Shown piece by piece: positions 53,120 through 60,994 of a stretch of 64,000 nucleotides of DNA. This DNA comes from Actinomycetaceae bacterium (GTDB taxonomy: Bacteria; Actinomycetota; Actinomycetes; Actinomycetales; Actinomycetaceae). The DNA lies in assembly GCA_028724265.1 (NCBI GenBank), contig JAQYDG010000004.1, positions 124,001-188,000 of the forward strand, read 5' to 3'. Below the pieces are notes generated by a model. The model did no database searches. It worked only from the letters and a program-made list of their open reading frames with translations, and was not told the origin of the DNA. The translations under genes were made by a program, and so were the position numbers. Position 1 is the first letter of the stretch, and each line of letters opens with the position of its first letter.

Positions 53120-54640
53120 TTACTCAGCGTCGTTCTGCTTGCGGCGGGCAGCCACAACACCGAACCAAGCGCCGGTACCGGCAACCAGCAGACCCAGAAC
53201 CGTGAGCAGCACCAGACCCTGAGCACCAGTCATTGGCAGGTTTGGAAGGATACCGGAATCAACCTTGGTATCGGTGAAGGTTTTCGTCACAGGACCTGCA
53301 CCCTGTACGACTTCCTGGCCTGTTGGATTGATCTGGTATCCGGCTGGCGCCGTCGTTTCCTTGACGCAGTATGTTTGCCCTGCAACGAGGAGCGCATCGC
53401 CGCTCAGAGCCTTCTTCGCGGCATCAGTCTGACCCTCAGCCCACGTGGAGGTTTCGCCGTTGGCGTCGGTTGGTGCCAACCGATGACCGGTCGATTCGCC
53501 AGTCACATTGGCGCACTTACCTGGATACACCGTAAAAACAGCCCCGGGCAATGTTGTGGATTCATCACCTTGCGCATTCTTCACCACAGTGAGCTTCTGC
53601 GAGGTCACGGTGGTGGGATCTGCAGCACCATCAGCATCGGAACTTGAATCAAAACTTGTATCGTTGATAGTCGTCGTTGCGCTGTTTGCCAACTGCGTCA
53701 GATCGTTCACTGTGGCACGGATCGTCACCGTCACCTTGTCGCCTGAAGCGAGATCGCCCAGCCCCTTTGCGAAGTCAACTGTCACCTTATTTGGGTCATC
53801 GACGCTCACGGTATTCGGGACCGTCTTTGAAACGCCGCCGGAGGAGGCAATAGTAACTGTTACGTCATTGTTGCTCACTTTATTAACACCGGAAGGCAGA
53901 GGATCAGAGATTTTAAAGGTCTTGAGCTTTTCGCCTTGACCGAGCTGTGGAACTGTCTGTGTAATCGTCCAGGTGATGGTATCACCTTGGAAATTAAGCC
54001 CCGTTGTATCAGTGGTCTTGACTGGTGTTGTGTCGTTGGTAGACACCGTGTTCTTGGGGTACACATTCACATCGTTGACCCACTTTGAACCACCGCTGAG
54101 GTACGGCACGGTGACGAGGAAAGGCGCAGACTTCGTCAGAACCTTCACGGGCTTCCCGCCTACAGTTGCGCCCGTATCATCCGTTTCTGTCACCACATAT
54201 AGTCCCAAATCGAGGTTGGAGAACGTCGCTGTGCCATTTTGCGCTGTGGTCTGCTCGCTCGTGGATGTGCTGACTGCATATGTCTTGCCATCAGCACCTG
54301 TGACGTTCTTTCCATCGGAATCCAGGCTGGCGTGCTTATCTCCCTGTCCAACAGCAGTCCACCCGGAACCGTCGGCGAGATTGATGCCTTCAACCTGAGC
54401 AACTGTGAACTTCACGCCATCAACAGGATCGGTTGTCGGCGTCGTTCCTGACCCATCCGGTAGAGCCGACCCGCCACCAGGGTTGGCATACTTATGGACG
54501 ATAATACTGCCGTTTGTGAATGTGTATGCTGGATCAGCAGCCTGAGCTGGGATTGTCCACGCTCCCACGCCGAGGATCGCACACGCGCCTGCGGCGATGG
54601 CTGCGAGTGACCGACGCAGATGCGTCGCACGTGTTGTCAT
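53120..54640 (-). CDS. Major shaft pilin, isopeptide-forming, LPMTG-anchored
   Basis: Pilus backbone subunit of 506 residues of the FimA/FimP/SpaA type. A signal peptide (about 1-34, ending WTIPAQAA) is followed by three Ig-like modules. The pilin motif is VNVYPKNT with Lys at about 196. Cna-B/SpaA E-boxes are YVVTETD (Glu about 152) and YCVKETTAPAGYQI (Glu about 428), implying internal isopeptide bonds. The sorting signal is LPMTG (468-472), a hydrophobic helix and RRKQNDAE. ATG 54640 has AAAAGGAAG 6 nt upstream. It follows the tip gene by about 300 bp and precedes srtC, the order of Actinomyces fimbrial operons. Confidence 0.94.
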   Translation of the reverse strand: MTTRATHLRRSLAAIAAGACAILGVGAWTIPAQAADPAYTFTNGSIIVHKYANPGGGSALPDGSGTTPTTDPVDGVKFTVAQVEGINLADGSGWTAVGQGDKHASLDSDGKNVTGADGKTYAVSTSTSEQTTAQNGTATFSNLDLGLYVVTETDDTGATVGGKPVKVLTKSAPFLVTVPYLSGGSKWVNDVNVYPKNTVSTNDTTPVKTTDTTGLNFQGDTITWTITQTVPQLGQGEKLKTFKISDPLPSGVNKVSNNDVTVTIASSGGVSKTVPNTVSVDDPNKVTVDFAKGLGDLASGDKVTVTIRATVNDLTQLANSATTTINDTSFDSSSDADGAADPTTVTSQKLTVVKNAQGDESTTLPGAVFTVYPGKCANVTGESTGHRLAPTDANGETSTWAEGQTDAAKKALSGDALLVAGQTYCVKETTAPAGYQINPTGQEVVQGAGPVTKTFTDTKVDSGILPNLPMTGAQGLVLLTVLGLLVAGTGAWFGVVAARRKQNDAE

Positions 54641-54895
54641 TTCGCTTCCTTTTCTCTTCATTTGTGTGTCTGGCGTGGTCGTGCGATTTTCGTGCCAGCT
54701 TTCGGCCTGATATTCGCATACTCACCGTGACATCTCTGATAATAAACTCGTCGTGTTCTGAGTGCATATTTCTCAGAATTTTAGATACGTGCGCATCGTT
54801 ATCTCGATGCTCCTGAATGGCATCTGAATGTGTGCCGTCCATATTCGAGTTGACTCTTGCGTTTCTCCTGCTTGATTCCCTTTCTTGCTGACCTT

Positions 54896-54918
54896 TATCA
54901 CACCATCGAGATGTGATA
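54896..54918 (-). other. Hairpin between tip and shaft pilin genes
   Basis: TATCACA (54896-54902) pairs with TGTGATA (54912-54918) across 9 nt, about 20 nt after the tip stop codon. No T-run follows on the minus strand. It may set the ratio of shaft to tip by RNA processing. Weak evidence. Confidence 0.35.
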
Positions 54919-54937
54919 GCTGCACTGTCTTCTTTGC

Positions 54938-57900
54938 TCACTCCGTCGAGGAGCTCGCCTGCCTGCGCGAACGCCGAATCGCCTGCAACGCAACGATCGT
55001 TGCAGCGCCCACAATGACACCGCCAATAAGTGAAAAGACAAACTGACCGAGCCCTCCCGTCAACGGCAATCCGGGGAGCATACTCGCCTTCACCTTGATG
55101 TTCACAAACTGGTTATCCGTCCATGAGGCAGGCCGATCCATTGGCTGCGACACGACGAGGGGACACTCTGGAGGATCGACGGTGCGTGCAACGCAGCTCA
55201 CGGAACGATCCTCTGGGTAAACAGTGATGCTAGCATCCTGGTTCGAAAGAATATAGCCGCCGGGAGCCATGCTCTGGATAACGGTGTAGCCGCCAGGCCG
55301 CGCGCGCACGTTCTCCTCGCGGATAAAGCCCGGCCTCGGATCCTGATCGAAATACCCCTCACACTGTGCGCCACCAGTGTCGGCAGTCCCCTGGCAGTCC
55401 CGCACGATACGATCCACGGACGCTCCCCGCTCATCCTTATATCGGAGAGTGAAGCGAGCTCCGCCCAGCGCGTTGCCATCCTGGTCAACCGTCTGCCATG
55501 TAAGGGTCGCACCTGCCGTAGCAGTCACCGAGTTTTGTACTGTCACTGGTGCAGGGGATTCACCGATCAGACTGCTTGCTGCCGTCAGAACATTGTCAAA
55601 CTGCGAAAACTGAGCATCTTGGTTCGTGCGATACGTCAGCGAACCCCATCGATACGCATCCACCCAGTCATGATGTGTTGATCCGAGAGCCGTGAACGGG
55701 GACGACGTGGCATCGGATCGATCTTCAGGCAGATTCGGCATCGTCACCTTCGTCTGTGTGACGGTACACGTTGAACCGAGAGGGATTTTGCTACGTTCAT
55801 CAATGGGCACAGTCCGAACCGACCCTGTCGTTGGCCAGAAATTGGCCGGCGTGAAGCTATACGTGCCATCGACGTTGTGGTATGGGCTTGAATCCGGCAC
55901 TGTACACGTCCACGTTCCGGAATATGCATAGCTATTCACCGTCTGCTGTATGTCTCGGCGTGTTGTATCGCCAGCAGCCAGCCCTGTGGCACTGGTATCC
56001 ACGATCGTGCGCACTGTGAAGGTGCCATAAGGCTGATTCAGCATCGTGCAGTCCAGGATCGAGTTCTCTGCGAGACCGCTCAGCTTAAAGCCGGGCTGGG
56101 CAGCATCCACCCCACCGATATTGGTGTACACACCCACGCCTGCTGTGGTATCGGGGTATGCCCATATGCTGTCATCCCAGTCAGCCGGCTTCGAGCGTGC
56201 CACGCAGCGCGCATTGTCCCACGCACCTGACGCGTTTTTGTGTGGATACACCTGGTAGAGCGCTGTTCCATCATCATTCGTCTTTTGCGATTGAACGATC
56301 TGTGTATCACTGTGAGCAAATGATGTGCCCGCACGTGAGGCAGCTGGATTGTTGATAACAATAGTGCTATTCGCCGTATTCGTAGGATTCAACGCAAGAT
56401 TCCATTGAAGGTGACCAGCACTCTGCGCCCCACTGACGCTCGTCGTCCTTGTATCGGTCTGAACAGGTGTCTGCGCGGAGAGCAAAGCTCCGTCCTGTGA
56501 AGCAGGTTTCAGCAGACCTGCCTGCGCGATGGAGCCTCCCGCCATCAGGGTTGAGCCGGTGAACTGCCACCCATTATTGACGTTTGTTCCGGTTGCTGAA
56601 TCTTGATAATTCGTTGGTTCACCAGACTCGTCCACAACAGACGTCGACAGGTCGATACCTGGCGAGAGCAAGGTCACGGCATGATCCTCAACTTCACCGT
56701 TCTTCATCATCGACGTCGAAGCACCAGGTTTGACGAGTTGATCATCAGTAGAAATCATCAGCCGGAGCGCACTGCGATAAGCCCCGACCTGGTCGGAGAG
56801 CAACAGCGGCTGCAGCTGCGAGGCACTCCACGTGAGCGTAGCAAACCCCGAAGGTTCGCATGTGGTCGTTGTTTTTTCGCTCCCTCCTGGCTGCGTGTCG
56901 AATTTGCCGTTATGGTTCCAGTCCAACCAGCCCGCCACATACGACGTGCCAGTTGAGGCGGGGGTACATTTCACCGTCAGGGAATAATCAAATCCAGTAC
57001 GGGGATAGACAACGAGCCGATCAACTGCGTCCTCATCGTCAATGGATGTACTCCCCTGCACATTCTTATCGGCCGGGTTCGTATCGTGGATGTCGTCGCC
57101 AACCATCGTAAACCACCCATTTTCGGTGGCCTTCCCCTGCACCGAGTTAAAATCGGGGTCTCCGGATTGCGCTCCCAGACGCGGCAGGACGGCAGAAAAA
57201 TCAACCGTCGCTTGACCAGCTGCCGCTGCGCTCACCGCTGCTTTGCTGGTTGAGCTCAAGTTGTCTGAACCTGTGGGAATGTTGTCTCCTCCGGAAATCT
57301 TGGGTTGAACAAGCGCAGCTGCAGTGCCATACGAACTCAGAGCATCGCCCGTGTCTGCGCTGACGACGACGCCGATAGCGATTGCATTAAACCCGTGAGC
57401 ATCAATATGAACGTGCGCACCCACCGCATTGCGGGCAAAAGTCGTCAAAAACGGCGCTCCACCCGTGCACTGACCATCAGAAGAAAACGATCCCATCTGC
57501 AGCGTATGATCCCGAACCATGGTGCCGCTCAGCCCGTTCCGTTCAGGATAGAGCTCTGAGCCAACATACAAGCGGTTTTGACTTGAGCAGCCGGCTGGAA
57601 CCTCATATTCGAGCACATGCCACCACGGTGTGGCATTGCCCTGTACCTCCGGCGTAATATTCACAAACTCGCCGCGGTCAATCGCCTCAGCATTAGCGAA
57701 AACCAACCCATCGAAAGGAATCGGCATCGTCGAGCCATCGTCTTTATGCAGTGTCAGATCACAATGGATATCGAAATCCTTCGGCGCGCTGTTTGTGCCC
57801 AGCCCCGTCACTCGATGAGCGCCGTAAAAATTGTCCCAGCTGTCACCACTATAATTCCCAGGCATATAGGGAGCCAAGCCGTCAAAATTCGACTGGATTC

Positions 57901-58279
57901 TCCCCGACCAAATGTTTGAGAGCGTACACGTTGTGACCAGTTGAGACGTGTCAACATCCGTGGTGCTTGTAAATGTGGCAGGGATATCCCGCTGTTGAAG
58001 CCACTGAGACTTGTTACCTGTGAACGTCCGTTGGGAACCATCCTTCATCACAGCCTGGGAAAAATCGACCCAATCGATCGTGCCCAAATACGGCTCGGAG
58101 AAGCCTGCATAATTGCCAGTCAAATCGCCGCCTGACGCGTAGTAACCGCGGGCGGAAGGCAACACGCTGCTGATACCTGTCACTGCCAGGGCAAGCAACG
58201 CTGCGGCTACAACCGAGAACAGCAGGCGGATACGCCCCTGATGTGCAGCAGCCAAGCCATCGTTGCGACGGTTCCTCAT
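54938..58279 (-). CDS. Large pilus tip adhesin, CshA/GEVED-type, LPLTG-anchored
   Basis: Surface protein of about 1113 residues. A signal anchor (RIRLLFSVVAAALLALAVTG) precedes a CshA NR2-like region (about 60-320, YLGTIDWVDFSQAVMKDG). A GEVED-type module follows, with DAVDRLVVYPRTGFDYSLTV, LDWNHNGKFD and NGEVEDHAVTLL. Later come DUF11-like repeats and a Cna-B-like domain (DQDGNALGGARFTLRYKDE). The sorting signal LPLTG starts at about 1071, then a helix and RRSRRQ. No YPK pilin motif was seen, so it is the tip, not the shaft. ATG 58279 has GGGGAG 7 nt upstream; ATG 58285 and 58309 are alternatives. First gene of the pilus operon. Confidence 0.88.
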   Translation of the reverse strand: MRNRRNDGLAAAHQGRIRLLFSVVAAALLALAVTGISSVLPSARGYYASGGDLTGNYAGFSEPYLGTIDWVDFSQAVMKDGSQRTFTGNKSQWLQQRDIPATFTSTTDVDTSQLVTTCTLSNIWSGRIQSNFDGLAPYMPGNYSGDSWDNFYGAHRVTGLGTNSAPKDFDIHCDLTLHKDDGSTMPIPFDGLVFANAEAIDRGEFVNITPEVQGNATPWWHVLEYEVPAGCSSQNRLYVGSELYPERNGLSGTMVRDHTLQMGSFSSDGQCTGGAPFLTTFARNAVGAHVHIDAHGFNAIAIGVVVSADTGDALSSYGTAAALVQPKISGGDNIPTGSDNLSSTSKAAVSAAAAGQATVDFSAVLPRLGAQSGDPDFNSVQGKATENGWFTMVGDDIHDTNPADKNVQGSTSIDDEDAVDRLVVYPRTGFDYSLTVKCTPASTGTSYVAGWLDWNHNGKFDTQPGGSEKTTTTCEPSGFATLTWSASQLQPLLLSDQVGAYRSALRLMISTDDQLVKPGASTSMMKNGEVEDHAVTLLSPGIDLSTSVVDESGEPTNYQDSATGTNVNNGWQFTGSTLMAGGSIAQAGLLKPASQDGALLSAQTPVQTDTRTTSVSGAQSAGHLQWNLALNPTNTANSTIVINNPAASRAGTSFAHSDTQIVQSQKTNDDGTALYQVYPHKNASGAWDNARCVARSKPADWDDSIWAYPDTTAGVGVYTNIGGVDAAQPGFKLSGLAENSILDCTMLNQPYGTFTVRTIVDTSATGLAAGDTTRRDIQQTVNSYAYSGTWTCTVPDSSPYHNVDGTYSFTPANFWPTTGSVRTVPIDERSKIPLGSTCTVTQTKVTMPNLPEDRSDATSSPFTALGSTHHDWVDAYRWGSLTYRTNQDAQFSQFDNVLTAASSLIGESPAPVTVQNSVTATAGATLTWQTVDQDGNALGGARFTLRYKDERGASVDRIVRDCQGTADTGGAQCEGYFDQDPRPGFIREENVRARPGGYTVIQSMAPGGYILSNQDASITVYPEDRSVSCVARTVDPPECPLVVSQPMDRPASWTDNQFVNIKVKASMLPGLPLTGGLGQFVFSLIGGVIVGAATIVALQAIRRSRRQASSSTE

Positions 58280-58366
58280 TAACATGCTCCCCACACGATC
58301 CAACCTCATCGCCCCACCGCCAAGGTTCGCACCCAGCTAGGGACAATCGCCACCTTTCTATTCCAA

Positions 58367-58430
58367 TTTCACAATCACTCAATTTCGCAGTTGCTCAGTT
58401 GTGCAATCACTCAATGTCGCAATCACAATA
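58367..58430. repeat. 16-bp degenerate tandem repeat, four units
   Basis: Units TTTCACAATCACTCAA (58367), TTTCGCAGTTGCTCAG (58383), TTGTGCAATCACTCAA (58399) and TGTCGCAATCACAATA (58415) run without gaps. The common core is GCAATCACTCA. The array starts about 90 bp upstream of the pilus tip start. Confidence 0.75.
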
Positions 58431-58660
58431 TCCTACGTGCAATATCTATGCGGAAATACCAGTACCGCTATCAGTGTACGACCTCACTCAGTGTATGGAG
58501 GTTCCACCATTTTGTCTGCAAACGAACAAACCTATATGTAAAATTAGTCTACCGAGTTCGCACATCCCGCTCAATGTGTACAGCGCAACGAAACAGCATA
58601 CGCCGTCTTACACGCGTACCCGCCTCCCACCGGCACTTATCCGGCAAGCATAGCGCAGGC

Positions 58661-58666
58661 TAAGCT
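58661..58666 (+). promoter_or_regulatory. -10 box of a probable leaderless GNAT transcript
   Basis: TAAGCT (TANNNT) ends 6 nt before ATG 58673 and no ribosome site is present. Same geometry as at nrdR and the RsmC-like gene. Confidence 0.4.
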
Positions 58667-58672
58667 GAATGT

Positions 58673-59326
58673 ATGATAGAAGCAAAGCCTCAACCTTCCC
58701 TCTCCGTGCGCCCTCTTGAACCAGACGATGCGCCAGCCGTGGCTCTTATCCAGCGTACCCAATGGAGAAACTCGCTCCGCAGGGCAACCACACTCGACGA
58801 ACTCGAAGTCGATGAGGTGCTTCCTTCTGCTTCACCACTTGAAAGCGCATGGTCATCGACACTTTTGCATCCGGCGCCGACCGCGTCAATCGCTCTGCTC
58901 GGCCTTGTCGGGGATAAGCCATCCGGCTTTGCGACAGCAGTTCCCGCCGTCCAAGCCGACCCATCGGCGGCGCGCGCCACGCCAGCGACACAGGGAAATC
59001 CACACAACGATTCCGCTCACGAATCCATTCGCAACAGCACGCACAGCCACAGCAGCACGCACGTCATGGAAATAACCAGCTTTGGTATCCAGGCCCAAGG
59101 ACCACAAAGCCTGACCCTGGCGACGCTCATCATGGACGCGCTCGCCGAGGAATCTGCCGACTCTGGATTCTCCGAGCTTCAAATATGGGCTTTCGCTGGC
59201 GACGATGGAGTGACGAGATTCCTTTCCGCACAAGGCTTCGCACCAACAGGATATCGCCGTCGTTTTCAGATCGGAGCAGGCAGCGCAACACAGCATCTGT
59301 GGCACGTGCACATTGAGACGATGTGA
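58673..59326 (+). CDS. GNAT-family N-acetyltransferase-like protein
   Basis: Protein of 217 residues. The N-terminus SVRPLEPDDAPAVALIQRTQWR matches the GNAT start. The C-terminal half shows EITSFGIQAQGPQSLTLATLIMDALAEESADSGFSELQIWAF, resembling motif A, then FLSAQGFAPTGYRRRFQIG, typical of the GNAT end. A polar His/Ser/Asn insertion (about 100-128) splits the fold. The substrate is unknown, and the acetyl-CoA loop is not canonical (no RxxGxG/A), so activity is uncertain. It is divergent from the pilus genes and converges on the M16 peptidase gene across 35 bp. Confidence 0.72.
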   Translation: MIEAKPQPSLSVRPLEPDDAPAVALIQRTQWRNSLRRATTLDELEVDEVLPSASPLESAWSSTLLHPAPTASIALLGLVGDKPSGFATAVPAVQADPSAARATPATQGNPHNDSAHESIRNSTHSHSSTHVMEITSFGIQAQGPQSLTLATLIMDALAEESADSGFSELQIWAFAGDDGVTRFLSAQGFAPTGYRRRFQIGAGSATQHLWHVHIETM

Positions 59327-59361
59327 ACGCGGCGGGCGCGCCCTCCGCGCTCCGGCACAAC

Positions 59362-60657
59362 CTACTTTCCACCAACGATGACAGTGGAGAGCGGCGCACG
59401 CACAAGGTCTGCCGCAAGGGACTTCACGTCGTCAGGAGTCACAGCGCGCACAGCATCCAGCACAGCATCCTGCGACTCAACGTATCCCGCCACAAGTTCG
59501 GCAGCTGCCAGACGATTCATTTGATAGCTCGCGTGTTCTGACGCAAAAACCAGTGATGCACGCACACGGCGGATGGCGCTGTTCACTTCCTCATTCGTCA
59601 CGCCGCTGTCTGCCATTCCCTCCAACGTCCCGCGCATCAGAGCGGACACCTCGTCAGCCGATTCAGAAGCCGTTGCAGCATACAGCGCAAAAAGGCCGCC
59701 CTCAGGGAAAAGCGCCGGAAAAGCATAGGTCGCATATGCGAGGCCTCGCTCTTCACGAACCGCCTGAAACAGCCGGCTGGATGTCCCTCCGCCCAATATC
59801 ATCGAGAGCACCGAAAGCGTATGCCGACACGGATCATCTGAAGGCATAGCCGGCATACCCAGCAACACAGCAGATTGCTCCACCGGTTTGTCGATTCTGC
59901 GCTCAATGCCGGAACTATAGCTGATCGGAGCAAAACGGCGACGGGCGTCGGGCGGTGCTGATAGGTTCATATTCCACCCATGGGATGAGAGCGTGGCCGC
60001 AACCAGTTCTCTCAGAGCCTCATGCTCAACAGCTCCGCTTGCGACAACCACTATTTCCTGAGGACGGTAATGAGCGGAAAAGTGGGCAGCGAGTGCGTCA
60101 CGCTCGAGTGCGGAAACGGTCTGAGGCGTTCCACCCACGGGACGCCCGAGCGGATGATCACCGAAAACAGCCGAATAGAGCGCATCCTGAGCCACATCGG
60201 TCGCATCGTCGGCGTACATGGCAAGTTCCTGGAGAATAACACCCCGTTCCGTTTCCATATCAGCAGGGTCAAGGCGTGCACTCGTCACCATATCTGCGAG
60301 TAAATCGAGTGCTGGAGCAAGATCGTCAGCAAAAACATGGCCATAATAAAAAGTCTGGTTCTTCGCGGTCGCCGCATTGAACTCACCGCCAAGGTAATCC
60401 GTTTCCTCTGCGATCTGCTGAGCCGTGCGGTTCGCAGTTCCCTTGAACAGCAGATGCTCAAGGAAGTGAGTAGCGCCAAAGGTGCCTTCCACCTCATCGC
60501 CAGACCCTGCACCCACGCCGATCCCAACCGATACCGATCGAGAATGAGGCACCGTTGCGCTCAGTACCCGCACACCCGCAGGGAGGACTGTGCGCCGGAT
60601 CAGCGTGCCGTCCTCGTCAAACTGCACATCGGATCCTGTCAGTTCGATTTTCGCCAT
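59362..60657 (-). CDS. M16-family zinc metallopeptidase
   Basis: Pitrilysin/processing-peptidase-like protein of 431 residues. The inverted zinc motif HFLEH lies at 64-68 (GATHFLEHLLFKGT), and the distal Glu is in ERGVILQELAMYADD (about 135-149). The C-terminal half repeats the fold (RVRASLVFASEHASYQMNRLA). The family cleaves peptides, often leaders. It is commonly encoded after pnp in Actinobacteria, as here. ATG 60657 has AAAAGGA upstream. It is separated from pnp by 337 bp with a terminator, so it probably has its own promoter. Confidence 0.92.
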   Translation of the reverse strand: MAKIELTGSDVQFDEDGTLIRRTVLPAGVRVLSATVPHSRSVSVGIGVGAGSGDEVEGTFGATHFLEHLLFKGTANRTAQQIAEETDYLGGEFNAATAKNQTFYYGHVFADDLAPALDLLADMVTSARLDPADMETERGVILQELAMYADDATDVAQDALYSAVFGDHPLGRPVGGTPQTVSALERDALAAHFSAHYRPQEIVVVASGAVEHEALRELVAATLSSHGWNMNLSAPPDARRRFAPISYSSGIERRIDKPVEQSAVLLGMPAMPSDDPCRHTLSVLSMILGGGTSSRLFQAVREERGLAYATYAFPALFPEGGLFALYAATASESADEVSALMRGTLEGMADSGVTNEEVNSAIRRVRASLVFASEHASYQMNRLAAAELVAGYVESQDAVLDAVRAVTPDDVKSLAADLVRAPLSTVIVGGK

Positions 60658-60994
60658 ACGTTGTCCTTTTCAGTTCTTTGCAATTCGCCGTCATCGTATT
60701 TCCGCCCTACGTAGCCTAGCCGCCAGCAGCGCGAGCACAAAAAGCCGCGTTGACAATCTCCTGGACAATATTTCCTCATGCCAACGGAGGTGAGAAACAG
60801 CCCCAAAGTGCGCCCCACAAAGAGGCCATCCACGTGCCACAAACACTGCATGAATGCATCAAAAATGGGCTGTTTCACACGTCGTGTGCAAAACAGCCCA
60901 TCAGCCTCATCAAACAAAATGTAACCGCGGATTGGCTCGACACACACAGTAATGCGCGTCGTCACACCTCGGTACAAAAACTAGTCAACAGCAC
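60658..60994. other. Intergenic region between pnp and the M16 gene
   Basis: 337 bp without a convincing gene. It contains the pnp terminator hairpin, a third copy of its arm (60794-60803) and, nearer the M16 gene, TTGTGC and TAGGCT spaced 16 bp on the minus strand, a weak promoter candidate. Confidence 0.55.
60861..60901 (-). terminator. Intrinsic terminator after pnp
   Basis: ATGGGCTGTTT (60865-60875) and AAACAGCCCAT (60891-60901) form an 11-bp perfect stem; the loop itself holds CACAC/GTGTG. On the minus strand TTTTT follows (60865-60861). It lies about 95 bp past the pnp stop. Confidence 0.75.

Larger units (their letters stand above)
58280..58672. other. Intergenic control region of pilus operon and GNAT gene
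   Basis: About 390 bp between divergent genes with no convincing open frame. It holds a 16-bp tandem repeat (58367-58430), an AT-rich patch around 58500-58560 and, at its right end, the TAAGCT box of the GNAT gene. No clear promoter for the pilus operon could be assigned by eye. Confidence 0.6.

Noticed and set aside
54534..54941. Open frame of 135 codons starting in a GTGA overlap with the tip gene and running into the pilin gene
   Set aside because: It overlaps the pilin start by about 107 bp in another frame, has only a close GGA as ribosome site, is very polar without any recognisable domain, and ends at no sensible point.
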